Positions 23,818 to 35,100 are shown, counted from the stretch's first letter. The stretch: 64,000 bases of DNA from Typha latifolia (GCA_019914945.1 CM034105.1:10230001-10294000); one strand, 5' to 3'. Numbers and translations are program-made. Notes: generated by a model not told the origin, from the letters alone.

Positions 23818-24757
23818 TGTTAGATTTTTAGTGTTGACAATTGTGTGCAAAATATGCTAAGTATTTGTATACCTGTACATGGGCATTTATACAAGTCTTG
23901 AAAGTATTTGGATTGAAGAATTGCAAGATCAAAGGAGAAAAGTTTCTACGTTCACACCGCATTCACACCGCATTCGCACCGCGTTCGAACGCGCTCTCAG
24001 GAGTTTACACATACAGAGAATGCATTTAGACTGTTCGAACGCGAACACAGGCGTTCGCACATACAGAGAATGCGTTCGGGCCGTTCGAACGCGAGCACAG
24101 GCGTTCACACATACAAATAACGTGTTCGGGCCGTTCGAATGCGTGTATAGGAGTTCGCACATACAGAGAACGTTTTTCTGTCGTTCAAATGCACTCAGGC
24201 CACATTCGAATGCATCTACATAATATACAAATTTTGGACTTTCGTGAGTTTAGATATGACTTGGATTTGGCTCTATCTTGGGTACATATATAAGCATTGT
24301 GATGCCCTAACTCGATGGTGGTTGGTGAAGGCAATTAAAAGAGAATTCTTGAGTCTACATCATTTCTTCAACCAACAAGGTTTGTCTCTTCTACAAGGCA
24401 TTAAACTTTCGTCTTAAGGGCTATCTAGACGAAAGATCAATCTCGAGGGCTACTAAGGTTAGATATCAATCATGAGAAGTGGTGAATCGTGGATTCTAGC
24501 GAGCAAGACTGAGAGGAACAAAGTCATGGGGATCGACGGATTATTTTGTGAGTCAATCTTGTAACTACTACTATTCTAGTGATTGATTTTGATCTGAGTT
24601 TAAATCCGTGGTTTTTTCCCGTTTAGGTTTTTCCACGTTAAAATCTTGGTGTTCATCTTTGCTTTTATTTTTTAACATTTCTTCTACTTTTATTTAAGCA
24701 AATGAGTGATATCATTACCTGGGGTTTAGATACATACGTGTGTCTAGGTGTTTTTCA
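23818..24757 (+). repeat. 3' LTR of the SIRE-type element
   Basis: Starts TGTTAGATTTTTAG and ends GTGTTTTTCA. The five 50-bp repeats are present here too ('acatacagag' or variants at 24009, 24059, 24109 and 24159). Confidence 0.9.
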
Positions 24758-25085
24758 CAGTCAACCACTCTATTAGCATCCCTAAGTACATGTTAAGAAA
24801 GCCTAAAACTTGCTAAGTAGATCTAGGCATTCAACCACCATATTTCTTAGCTACCACAAGCCTTTGTTTCCTTGTGAAGAATCTAAGCCACCTCCAAGGA
24901 GTCTATTTCTAAGATTAATCTATAGTCTTTACTTGCCGTGCAAAGTCCCAAATGAATGGCACAAAATTCCACAAACAAAGCAGAGACACTAGGGCAAGGT
25001 TCCCATGCCATACGCACTATGCTACCCTGAGTATTGTGGATAATCAACCCAGCCCCCCTTGATAAGAGTTAGACACCCGATGACT
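24758..25085 (-). mobile_element. LINE RNase H fragment, proximal part
   Basis: Minus strand reads AGLIIHNTQGSIVRMAWEP, then LFVEFCAIHLGLCTAS, LILEIDSLEV and HVLRDANRVVD: the RNase H domain of a plant LINE with a few stops. It joins 18880-18981 across the SIRE insertion. Confidence 0.75.
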
Positions 25086-26711
25086 TCGTTTAACTATCAT
25101 GGGCTCCTACAGGTGCAACAGGATAGCGATCAGCATTTTGCACTTCCACTAATGTGAAGACAGCAGCCCCTAGGCCTCCTATGCGCATTCTAACACTTAC
25201 CGACATGGAGCGAAGGACCAAAGGGTTATGCCTCCAATGTGATGAAAAGATTATCTCAGGGCACCATTGCACGCGAGAAATTGGTTCGGTGATGCTTATT
25301 GATGGTGAGGTTGAGGACGAGACTGATTCAGAGGAGATACGGGCAGACATCTTATTGCATGCTTACTCTAAAGCTGCTATATCGTCGAAGACCTTATGAG
25401 TGGACGACATCATTAGGAAGCATACCATGCGTATCCTTATTGACATGGGATGCATGCACAACTTCCTAGGTGAGCGGTTAGTTTGGAATATCAAGCTCAC
25501 TTCAAAACTGACAATAGGGTTTGATGTCACCATTGGCGATGCGATGATGCTTTGAGCTGATAGAACAAATGTAGTGCTATTCAGGTGCAAATCTAGGAAC
25601 ACACATTTGTTATAGCTTATATCTGATTGCATTTCGTGGAGCGGACATCATCTTGGGGACATAGTGGCTGCTGAGTTTGGGTCCAATCACATTCAAATTT
25701 AGAGAGATATGCCTCACCTTTGGGAACAATGGTAGGAGGGTGCGATTTGATAGCATTCAATCGGCCACACTAAGGAGCTACCTTGTAGCTGCTACTTGGC
25801 TTGCCAAGCATCATGGACCTAACTTAATTACCCAATAAAGCTGAGAAGACACATGAGTCAGGCACAGTTGATGATTTGGCTCATTTTTTATAGGAGTTTT
25901 CGGTCATCTTTGAGAAATTGAAGGGGTTACCACCAACACATGAGGCGAACCATTGCATAGAGATTATTCCAAGCATTGACCAAGCGAATTGAGGCCTTAC
26001 CGCTACCCTCATGTTCAAAAGAAGAAGATCTCTAGATTGGTGACAGAGATGCTAGGCCAAGGGATCATACAGCCCAGTCAAAGTGCATATTCGTCACCTA
26101 TGTTGCTAGTAAGAAAGGACGGGAGTTGGCAATTCTGTGTGGTACCGAGCGCTAAACTCCATCACTATCAAGGACTGGTATCCCTATTCTAGTCATTGAG
26201 GAGTTGTTGGACAAGTAGGCAGACACTTCATTGAGGGCCAAATATCACTAGATCTGAATGCGCCTAGATGATGTTCACAAAATGACATTTTAGACTCATG
26301 ACAAGCACTATGAGTTCCATATGCTGTTTGGCTTGACAATTGTATTGCGACGTTCCATGGCTTGATGAATGTTTTATCCCTTATTTTGTTGTATGTGCTT
26401 ACATTTTTCGATGATATTCTTATCTATAGCAAATCTTAGGAATGATCACTTGTAGCACTTGGGAGAGGTGCTAAATTTGCTAAAGATACATGAGCTGAAG
26501 GTTAAGAAATCAAAGTATTTATGAGGATAGCAACATGTGAAGTATTTGGGTCATATGATTTCAACAAATGGCATGATCGTCCACCCCGAGAAAATATGTT
26601 ACATGGTGGAGTAGCTGAAACTAAATAATGTCCATAAATTTTGGGGCTTTCTCAGTTTGACTGGGTATTACCGCTGCTTTATTGCTGGATATGGGAAGAT
26701 AGCTACTTCAC

Positions 26712-27281
26712 TGTTATAAATCAGATCTGGAATGATTCATTTGTAGGATGATCTTGAGATTTTGAGAGTTAGTACTCTTAGAATTCTTGGATCTAATGGC
26801 TTTGGAATGAAGTCAATTAGAGATTTGAATGAAAAGTTATGGTTAAAATAGTAGAGCAAGATTGAAGTAGAGAAAAATAGTAATTAACCGATGTTGCGAC
26901 AGTCGTCAGAGGGTAGTGGATGACCAAGGGTGGTGATGGACGGCCATAAGATAAGGTGGCTGCTGATGGTGGAAAGTGGCTAGGGTTTGAAAGATTAAGA
27001 TGCTTCTATGGCTATAATCTACTCGTAGAAGAATAAATGTGATCTAACAACTACGATAAAAGATAAGAATAAAAATAATAACTTGGCTAAATTCAGATTC
27101 CTTCAATGATAATTATCATCACATGTCCACTCCTATTTATAGGAGTAAAAATTCTTAGAGAATCGGATCCACATACGGATTATTCGATTTATTTAAAATT
27201 CAAACAATAAGATAAAACTAACTAACTAACTTAACTCGTCTTATTTTAACTTGACTTAACCCATGTGGTCGGATTGTAACA
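26712..27281 (-). mobile_element. Solo LTR nested in the gypsy reverse transcriptase
   Basis: Begins TGTTATAAATC and ends TTGTAACA, with 5-bp flanks ttcac (26707-26711) and ttcgc (27282-27286). The gypsy reading continues across it. A TATA-like palindrome (cctatttatagg) lies near 27131. It is the same family, in opposite orientation, as 1-510. Confidence 0.75.
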
Positions 27282-28049
27282 TTCGCTGACCGTCTACTAA
27301 GGAAGGATGGTTTCTTGTGGGGAGAAAAGGTCATAGTGGCCTTTGAGGAGCTCAAATCAGTAATGATTGCATCCCTTGTTCTTGTCTTATTAAACTTCTC
27401 TAAGCAATTCGTTATCAAGTGTGATGCATTGATGTGATATAATAGCGGTGCTAATGCAAGAAGGAAGACAGTTGCATATATACTTGAGCAAAGCATTGTC
27501 CAAGAGATTGATATAGTTTTTCACCTACGAGTGAGAGATGTTGGCGATGCTTCACGTGATCACCAAGTGGCATCCTTACCTCATTGGATGATATTTTGTG
27601 ATTCGTACAAACCAAGAAAGCCTTTCGTACTTATTGGGAGCAGCAAGTACACACTCCTACGTAGTAGAGATGGGTATCCAAGTTGACGGGGATACGACTA
27701 CAAGATGGTGTACAAGACGAGGACCAAAAATTAGTTTGTTGATGCTCTATCATGCAACTCGACGCCGGGTGAGCTTCCGGCCTTCTCCCCTCCCACATTC
27801 CCCTTCTTGGAGGACCTAAGGCATGCAAGTACAAATAACTAGGTTATTTTGAGCTATTATAGTAGGTCATAGCTGACTTGACGCAATATTCAGAGCTTGA
27901 TGCACACAATGGGTTGATTTTGGATTGTGTGCACCCGCGAACTTAGAGGCACGCTGCCAACTATTGGAGCACTTTCATGACAATCCAACAACGGGCCATG
28001 AAAGGGTGTGGAGGACCTACAAGCTGGTACGATCCTTCCTCGGCTATAA

Positions 28050-28779
28050 GCTCTGATACCAGCTTGATACGAACCCTCTTTTGGTGCTATGGCTCTGATA
28101 CCAGATTGTTACGATCTTGCACGGAACTTTAAGATAAGATCCCGAAATATCCCGCCGTTGGATCACTGTGAAATTTTGATATGTTGTAGACCCGGAAAAG
28201 AGCTTTCCAACGGATCTAGTTTCAGGCGAATCGGAGTTGGGGATCTCGAGATATCGTTCGTTTAGTAGAAGAACGTCAGGATACTCTGTTTTTGGATTCC
28301 GTGGATGAAGGCACGAAATCCTGGGTAATGGTGGATTGTGGAGGGCCGGTGTTGATGGGGTGGCATCGGTGTAAAAGTGATGGTGGAAGGGTTATGGATG
28401 ATGGAAAGGTTAGGGATAGCGATGGATAAATTGGAAGAAGGGGGAGAAGAGGGCCACTCCTAAGGGACTAGGGTGATTGGCCTGTCGAGGGAGATTAGAA
28501 GCGGCGTCGCCGGGGAGATTGAGGGAACGGGAGCGAAGAAGACGAAGGAGGCAAGGCAAACTCAATTCTCAATAATCAATTCTAATTTTGGTTGCCCTAC
28601 ACATACTTTTATAGGCTAACCAACAACTCAATCTTATCCTAAAACACAATCTTATCCTAAAACTCAATCTTATCCTAAAACACAATCTTATCCTAAAACT
28701 CAATCTTATCCTAAAACTCAATCTTATCCTAAGGTAAATCCAAGCTCGAGACGACGTCGGTGAAGTCCGAATCGTATCA
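28050..28779 (-). mobile_element. LTR with primer-binding site nested in gypsy integrase
   Basis: The complement of the tRNA-Met primer-binding site occurs twice (gctctgataccag at about 28050 and 28091). The second is next to TGTTACGATC, the end of an LTR in minus orientation. The far end near 28779 reads cgtatca. Integrase sequence resumes after it. No certain target duplication. Confidence 0.6.
28628..28735. repeat. 18-bp tandem repeat, about six copies
   Basis: Unit 'ctcaatcttatcctaaaa', alternating in places with 'cacaatcttatcctaaaa'. Within the nested LTR, next to its TATA-like box. Confidence 0.93.
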
Positions 28780-29479
28780 CAAGCGGCTTGCCTAAAGTTA
28801 TACTTGGATAGGAATGAAGGCGGATGTATAACACTACGTCATAGAATGCCAAATCTACCAACAAGCAAAGACGAGTCTCCCAAGCCAGCTGGACTACTCC
28901 AACCATTTTCAATTCTGAAGTAAATTTGGGAGGACATATCGATGAATTTCATAGAGGGGCTGCTTGAGGTTTGAGTTACTTAGTAATGTTGGTAGTTGTC
29001 GACAGAATAAGCAAGTATGCTTAGTTTTCAGCTCTAGCACATCCATTTTTAGAAAAGACTGCTGTTGAAATTTTTATCAGAGATAAAGTGAAGTTCCATG
29101 AGATGCTAAGGGCGATCGTCTCCAATAGGGGCTACATTTTCATTAGTGAATTTTTGATAGGGTTCTTCAAATTGCAGAGGACAAGGTTGGCACTCAATTC
29201 AGCCTACCATTCATAAATAGACGACCAAATGAAGGTAGTCAATCGAGGCATTAAGCAATATTTAAGATGCTTTGTAGCAAATCAATCGAGTGGTTGCGGT
29301 ATTTGCCTTAGGCGGAGTGATCCTATAATACCGCCTACATAGGCATCTGTATTGGTTGTATGGATATATATTTTTTGAGGCCTATTGTGGTCTCTGGTGT
29401 TTTAAGCATCTTTTGTTGTCTATATTACTTGGAGAAATGTTAGACATTTCTTGTGTATGTTATGTTGAAACATTGACTA

Positions 29480-30310
29480 GCAGATCACACGAAAACTACA
29501 TGGATTCTACCACGTGAGAGGCACATGTCTAGTGGCAGTTGTTATATAGCTGCCATCGATATTAAGCTTTATCCATCCTTCTTCTGGAGCTTTCCACTTA
29601 AAATCCTTCCTACACAAGTGATCGATCAGTTTGTTTATGATACTTTAGCATAGTCCTTAGCCATCTAAATAGCTTTGCGGATTGCCACCCTTGGATGATA
29701 GATCCTCTTTGCAGATTGCCACCCTTGGATGGTAGATCCTCTTACTGCCAAAAGACAACCACATTGCACTGTTTCTAGATTTGCCAATGCATGGCCAAAA
29801 TATATACTTGGAACTTGTAGTTCATCTCAGCCTTAGCATGCGACCTAGTCGTAAGCCAATCCTCTCTCACCTGCAATTGATAAAACCCCAATTAGCACCC
29901 TAGCTACATCAAATATCCCAAGCTAAACCAACAACTGAAAAATAGGTGGTTGACTGTTTCCTAGTGTATGCCACACAAACTACATTTCTCATCTTGACGA
30001 AGTCATGTACTATGGAGGAGTTAGTAGTCGCTGCCAAGCTAGCTTTTAGCAGAAAGAGAGCACTCTCGGTGTGCCTCCACAATTTCCACCACCCATTCCA
30101 CATCACCATCAACTGCCGCTAGAGTAAAGAATAAATGGATTTCACCACAAGCTCCATAGTAGAGTGAGGCGCCCATATCCAGTTTGTCTTCAATATCTGT
30201 TCCTCCTGCCGGCAGCGTTTGAATGCATTATCTCGTTTTGAGCAAATGTTGATTGATAAGTAGTAGGGCAAAATCCACCCATCGGGCGGAGGAACTACAT
30301 AATTGACCAT
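29480..30310 (-). mobile_element. LINE fragment with zf-RVT domain
   Basis: Minus strand reads PPPDGWILPYYLS, then IWAPHSTMELVVKSIYSLL (30119-30180), then KLWRHTESALFLLKASLA and VCVAYTRKQSTTYF..GLAWDI (29909-30075): the zinc-binding region that follows LINE reverse transcriptase in plants. One shift separates the two parts. The downstream part holds a 34-bp tandem duplication at about 29672-29740 ('attgccacccttggatg'). Confidence 0.75.
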
Positions 30311-30526
30311 GGTCCCCCAGCTTAAACTATTGAACTAGTTTTACAGATAGGCCCCTCTTAGATTTAGATATTTGTATTAGAGAAACTCCCAAGTTTGGTT
30401 CCACTTTTGATGCTCAGTCTCCAAGCTACCATGGTCATCTATCTAATCCTTGTCCAGTTTCTTACCATCTCATCCATTGTCTTAATAGTTAATAGTAATC
30501 ATGCAATATTCCTACAAAAAAATATT

Positions 30527-32972
30527 GGATTATTTGCACCGAAAACGCACTTGGTTTTCGATTTAGCAGGCTAGGGTCATTTTCTATTTCTCTTGCACTT
30601 GAGATTTTTTTCTTACTTTTCTTCCAACTCTACCCTTTTTGTCATTTAGTGCCTTATTAAATGTTGACGAGATACTATAAGAGAGAGAGAGAAATAACCC
30701 GTACTCTTCATCTTCTACTTCATATGTTACTGCCATTTTTTTTTTCTTCTTCATCATCTTCTTCTTCTAGTGCTCATTTTCCATCTCTTAGTCCTTTCTT
30801 TTTTTATTAAAGTCTCTAATTGCTCTTTAATTAATAAAATAAGAGACTAATTAGAGATAGTTTAACCTATGCCTCATTCCGCTGTAGATATATTTCAAAT
30901 CTGAAGAAACTTCGAATAAAAAGTTCTAGATCATAATGTTATAGATTTTATCCAATTGGTTTCATAATTTTTGGACTTTAAACGATTATCTTGTGAATTT
31001 TTTTTTAAACTGTGCACAACTGAAATTTTATGGTTTAAGTAGGAAATGTGTATTTAAATATAAATTTCATACTTGAATTTTTAATTCAACATAATTTTAG
31101 CAAAATATTCAGAAGATATGCATATGACATCCAAAAAATATGAAACTAATTCGATAAAATCCATCATGATCAAGAACTTTTATATTTGGAGTTTCTTCAT
31201 ATTTAAAATTTATCTATAGTGAAACAAAGAATTTGACAAGAAATTTATAGTTTAAGTATGAAATTCGTTGTTTAAATACGAAATTCATAGTTTAAGTATG
31301 AAATTATGACAATAATTCATAGTTTAAACTATCTCTAATTAGTCTCTTACTAAGAGCGATCAAAGAGACTTATATAGAAAAAATATCTCTAATTAATCAC
31401 TTTTGTAAATGTAATAATAATTTTTTTTTATTTTTAACAACTTTCATTATTTTTTTTTACATTCCAGAATTTATATATTTCACCATTGCAATTTACATAT
31501 AAACAAATCAGAGATAGTTTAAATAAATAAAAAATTCTTAATCAATGTTTCAAAAATATAATTTAATCTAATATTACAAGTAAATTACAATATATACTTA
31601 AAAAATTATAAATTATTTTCAAAATTCCATACTTAAACTACGAATTTCGTACTTAACTTATGAATTCTTCATTCCACTGTAGATATGTTTCCAATCTAAA
31701 CAAACTCCGATTAAAAAAATTCTAGACCATGATGTCATAGATTTTATCTAATTAGTTTCATAATTTTTAGACTTCAAATGATTATCTTATGAATATTTTT
31801 TTTAAAGTGGATACAACTGAAATTTTATAGTTTAAGTATAAAATTTATACTTAAAGAATGAATTTCATACTTAAACTACGAAATTCTAATTTTACGTAAT
31901 TTTAGCAAAATATTCAGAATATATGCATCTGTCATCCAAAAAATATGAAACTAATTCAATAAAATCCGTGACATGGAGTTTCTTCATATTTAAAATTTAT
32001 CTATAGTGAAACAAATTCTTTAAGTACGAAAATCATAGTTTAAGTACAAAATTCGTAGTTTAAGAGTAAAATTTATAGTTTAAGTAAATTATAATATATA
32101 ATTAATAAACTCTGAATTATTATCAGAATTTCATATTTAAACTATAAATTTCGTACTTAAACTACGAATTTCATACTAAAACTACAAATTTCTTATCAAA
32201 TTCTTTGTTTCGCTGTAGATAAATTTTAAATATGAAGAAACTAAAATACAAAAGTTGTAGATGATGATGTAGCGAATTTTATCCAATTAGTTTCATATTT
32301 TTTGGATGTCAAATGCATATCTTATAAATATTTTGCTAAAATTATGCAGAATTAGAACTTCGTAGTTTAAGTATGAAATTTATACTTTAAGTATAAATTT
32401 CGTGCTTAAACTATGAAATTTTAGTTGTGTACAGTTTTAAAAAAATATTTATAAGATAATCGTTTAAAGTCTAAAAATTATAAAACTAATTAGATAAAAT
32501 TTATGACATCATGATCTAAAACTTTTTTATTTAGATTTTTTTCAGATTCGAAATATATCTATAACGAAATGAAGAATTTATAGTTTAAGAACGAAATTCG
32601 TAGTTTAAGTATGAAATTCTGACAAAAATTTACAGTTTAAACTATCTCTAATTAGTCTCTTCTTTTATTAATTGAAGAGCGATTAGAGACTTGTATAAAA
32701 AAAGAATTAAGAGATAGAAAAAGGAGAAAGATGATGAAGAAGAAAAAAACTTAGCAGCAATATATAAAGTAGAAGATGAAAAAGATGAAGAAGATGAGTA
32801 CGGGTCATTTTTCTCTTTCTTATAATATCTCGTCAACATTTAATGAGATACTAAATACAGAAAAGACAAAGTTGGAGGAAAAATAACAAAAAAATCTTAA
32901 GTGTAAGAGAAACCGAAAATAACCCTGGCCTATCAAATTGGAAATCAAATGGGTTTTTGATGTAAATAATCC
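30527..32972. mobile_element. Mutator-like foldback element with 9-bp target duplication
   Basis: A 2446-bp element with ends GGATTATTTGCACC / GGATTATTTACATC (right end reverse-complemented) and a perfect 9-bp target duplication aaaaatatt at 30518-30526 and 32973-32981, the Mutator signature. Outer inverted arms run about 340-390 bp (30527-30870 and 32580-32972). Inside are three related palindromic modules at about 30876-31232, 31670-32018 and 32201-32577, separated by copies of a 20-bp-scale unit like 'aagtatgaaattcatagttt'. No transposase; non-autonomous. Confidence 0.85.
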
Positions 32973-33166
32973 AAAAATATTTAATTGGATCAGCGAGAAA
33001 AATATTATCCTAGTATCACTACTGAATGCTAATTAAAATTAACTTTAATTATTCACTCCATTGTTACTATAATTTGTAACCATAAACATAGTAATAGAAT
33101 ACAAAAGGGTATCTTCACTCAGGCTGTCCGGCATCAAACTAGACAGCCATGTTTCATACTCGCTCA

Positions 33167-33168
<2 letters not shown>

Positions 33169-33217
<49 letters not shown>
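33169..33217. repeat. (GA)n microsatellite
   Basis: About 24 GA units, roughly 300 bp upstream of DUF506 copy 2, in its promoter region. Confidence 0.95.
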
Positions 33218-33222
<5 letters not shown>

Positions 33223-33226
33223 TTCC

Positions 33227-33232
33227 ACGTGT
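33227..33232 (+). promoter_or_regulatory. G-box / ABRE-like motif
   Basis: CACGTG within 'ccacgtgtcaa', about 285 bp upstream of the DUF506 copy 2 start; a further 'gccacgta' follows near 33251. It parallels the G-box cluster upstream of copy 1. Confidence 0.5.
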
Positions 33233-33436
33233 CAATATTTGTTTTAATTGCCACGTAGTAGGTTCACGCGGCTCTCGATAGTATATCCTGCCTAATGGAT
33301 AAGCTTCTCTTTTCTTTTCCTCTTTTTTTTTATATAAAATTTTAATAGACGGGAAGAATATGCTATTGTATGCTTGAGAGGAACGGAATAATAAGACGAA
33401 TAAAAGAATTAAACCTCTGGTTATAAAACTTTCGTG

Positions 33437-33445
33437 TATAAAAGG
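33437..33445 (+). promoter_or_regulatory. TATA box of DUF506 copy 2
   Basis: TATAAAAGG, 72-80 bp upstream of the ATG at 33517. Confidence 0.7.
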
Positions 33446-33516
33446 TGAAGCTACCTTGGGTAGCCTTCATCAATAGAATTATTGCTTTCGTTCTAATTGG
33501 GGATTTTTACCGGCAA

Positions 33517-34386
33517 ATGGCGGTGTACGTCCGAGCGAAGCGGGTCACGGATCCGTTGGATGAGAAGGCTCGAGCTCGCCTCCGCGGGGAGATGACCGGC
33601 TACGCCAGTAGCGGCAGCGAGCACGAGGCGTCCACCTGCCTCTCCGGCCTCGTCCAAGCGTTCCTCGAAAGCAGCGCCTCCGCCGCCGAGAGCCATGACG
33701 GATCCGACCTCGACGGAGATTCCGATGACGAAGACGGCGCCGATCGGGCCACGGCAGCGGCGACGAGGATGCGAGAGATCCTCGATCCGCCCGCCGAGAT
33801 AGATCCGTTCCGGAACCGGCTCGCTGCCGAGGTGACAGAGGTGACTATGGCGATGGAGGAGGAGGAGGGGATGAGGGCGACCGGATCACCGTTCCGGAGG
33901 GCGGTGATGATGCGGCTGAGGGCGGCGGGGTACGAAGCCGGGATTTGCAAGGCGAGGTGGGAGGCCGCCGGTGGTATTACCGCGGGGAGCTACGAGTACG
34001 TCGATGTGATATCGCCGGGGAAGGAGAAGAGGAGGTACATTGTGGACGCGGATTTCGCGGCGGGGATGGAGGTGGCGAGGGCGACGGAGGAGTGCGCAAG
34101 GGTGGTGGCGGCGGTGCCGAGGGTGGTGGTGGCGATGGATGAGGCGATCGGGAAGGCGGTGAGGTTGACGGCGGAGGCAGCGCGGAGATCGCTCCGGAGG
34201 AATGGGCTTGACGTGCCGCCGTGGCGAAAGAGCCGGTACATGCTCGCCAAGTGGCTCGGGCCCTACCGAAGGACGACCAATCCCATGACCCCCGGCTCCG
34301 GGGCTGCCGCCGTCGAGGTCATGTGCCGCGCCGTTGGGTTTCCGGCGGATGGGTTTCGGCTCGCTCCATCGGCGAGAATAAGGTAG
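33517..34386 (+). CDS. DUF506 (PDDEXK-like) family protein, copy 2
   Basis: An intact 289-residue frame, the same length as the copy at 10067-10936. An upstream in-frame ATG at 33445 would add 24 residues. I chose 33517 because the paralogue begins there (MAVYVRAKRVTDPLDEK) and 33445 overlaps the TATA box. The N-terminal third is Ser/Asp/Glu-rich and diverged. The DUF506 core follows: GYEAGICKARWE (138-149), GGITAGSYEYVDVISP (152-167), RYIVDADF (173-180), VPPWRKSRYMLAKWLGPYRR (233-252), then TTNPM and a conserved C-terminal ARIR. PF04720 proteins have a PDDEXK-like fold but no shown nuclease activity. Inverted relative to copy 1. No intron. Strong GC bias. Confidence 0.92.
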   Translation: MAVYVRAKRVTDPLDEKARARLRGEMTGYASSGSEHEASTCLSGLVQAFLESSASAAESHDGSDLDGDSDDEDGADRATAAATRMREILDPPAEIDPFRNRLAAEVTEVTMAMEEEEGMRATGSPFRRAVMMRLRAAGYEAGICKARWEAAGGITAGSYEYVDVISPGKEKRRYIVDADFAAGMEVARATEECARVVAAVPRVVVAMDEAIGKAVRLTAEAARRSLRRNGLDVPPWRKSRYMLAKWLGPYRRTTNPMTPGSGAAAVEVMCRAVGFPADGFRLAPSARIR

Positions 34387-35100
34387 AGGGAGGAGAAGAC
34401 GACGGAGACTTTTTTTTTTTTTTTTGTATTTTATTAAGATATTTTACTTTAGTGAGGTGTGGTGAGAGCGTCCAAATACGCGGCGGAAGGTTGTGATTAG
34501 AGATTTAGAGTCATGAGTTGGTGAGCGGTAGTTGTCTCTTGTGATGCAGATGGGGTCGTCTTCGCATCTTGTGGATAAGAGTGGATGATTAGGATTGAGC
34601 TTTCACATCATTCTCTTTATTCTCCCTGATTATGAACTTTGTAAAGGGACCGAGGGGTGATTTGCATAAAAAATACGCAACAATTTTGTTTTTATCAATT
34701 GAGCCCGAATTTTCTTCATAATTCAGGCTTTTTTTTTCCTCTTCTAAGTTTTGTAATAATATATTTGTTCGAGAGCAAATTTTATTTAACATTCGACATT
34801 CGTATTAAAGATTTTCAAACAATAAGTATTCTTGAAGAGACTCTATTTCATCTTCTAAAACTCTTTAAATAAAGAGGGAGGGTATCTATAAGATAAGAAA
34901 AATAACTATACTCTTAGTCCTCCTTTCTTCATATAAAAGTATTAATTTTTAATTTTCTTCTTGATATTTGGGTTGGTGAATGATTCTCAAATTATAAGAA
35001 AGTACAATTATTAAAAACTTGATTATTAAGGCATTATATCCTCGAGATAGAATCAACTATAAAAAATAGAGAGGCTCTATCGCTTAGATGGAATAAACTA
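34387..35100. other. 3' flank of DUF506 copy 2, otherwise unassigned
   Basis: A T-run at 34412-34425 and a GC-rich patch with 'tacgcggcgg' (about 34478), shared with the 3' flank of copy 1. The rest is AT-rich with no gene seen. Confidence 0.4.

Larger units (their letters stand above)
18982..24757 (+). mobile_element. SIRE-type Ty1/copia retrotransposon, complete ends, internally deleted
   Basis: A 5776-bp element with two LTRs (1023 and 940 bp), a primer-binding site, a polypurine tract and a perfect 5-bp target duplication, cagtc, at 18977-18981 and 24758-24762. Order inside: partial gag (about 20080-20700), a jump to the last part of RNase H (about 20740-20870), then a long region with an env-like frame (22352-23497). 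Protease, integrase and most of the reverse transcriptase are missing, so it cannot be autonomous. The env-like region after pol places it with the SIRE/Maximus copia lineage. It inserted into a LINE RNase H domain. Confidence 0.88.
25090..29300 (+). mobile_element. Decayed Ty3/gypsy gag-pol, split by two LTR insertions
   Basis: Order of domains with many stops and shifts: gag zinc knuckle CLQCDEKIISGHHC (25229-25270); protease LIDMGCMHNF (about 25436; family LIDTGSTHNF); reverse transcriptase with SAYSSPMLLVRKDGSW (about 26085) and TFFDDILIYS carrying the catalytic Asp pair (about 26402); GYYRCFIAGYGKIATSL (26670-26706). After the 26712-27281 insertion come LLRKDGFLWGEKV and RNase H; then integrase HDNPTTGHERVWRTYK (about 27975), a second insertion (28050-28779), and integrase again to about 29290. 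No LTR pair could be matched to it. Confidence 0.8.

Noticed and set aside
33445..33516. 24-residue N-terminal extension of DUF506 copy 2
   Set aside because: Absent from the paralogue, overlaps the TATA box, and its codon use lacks the GC bias of the gene.
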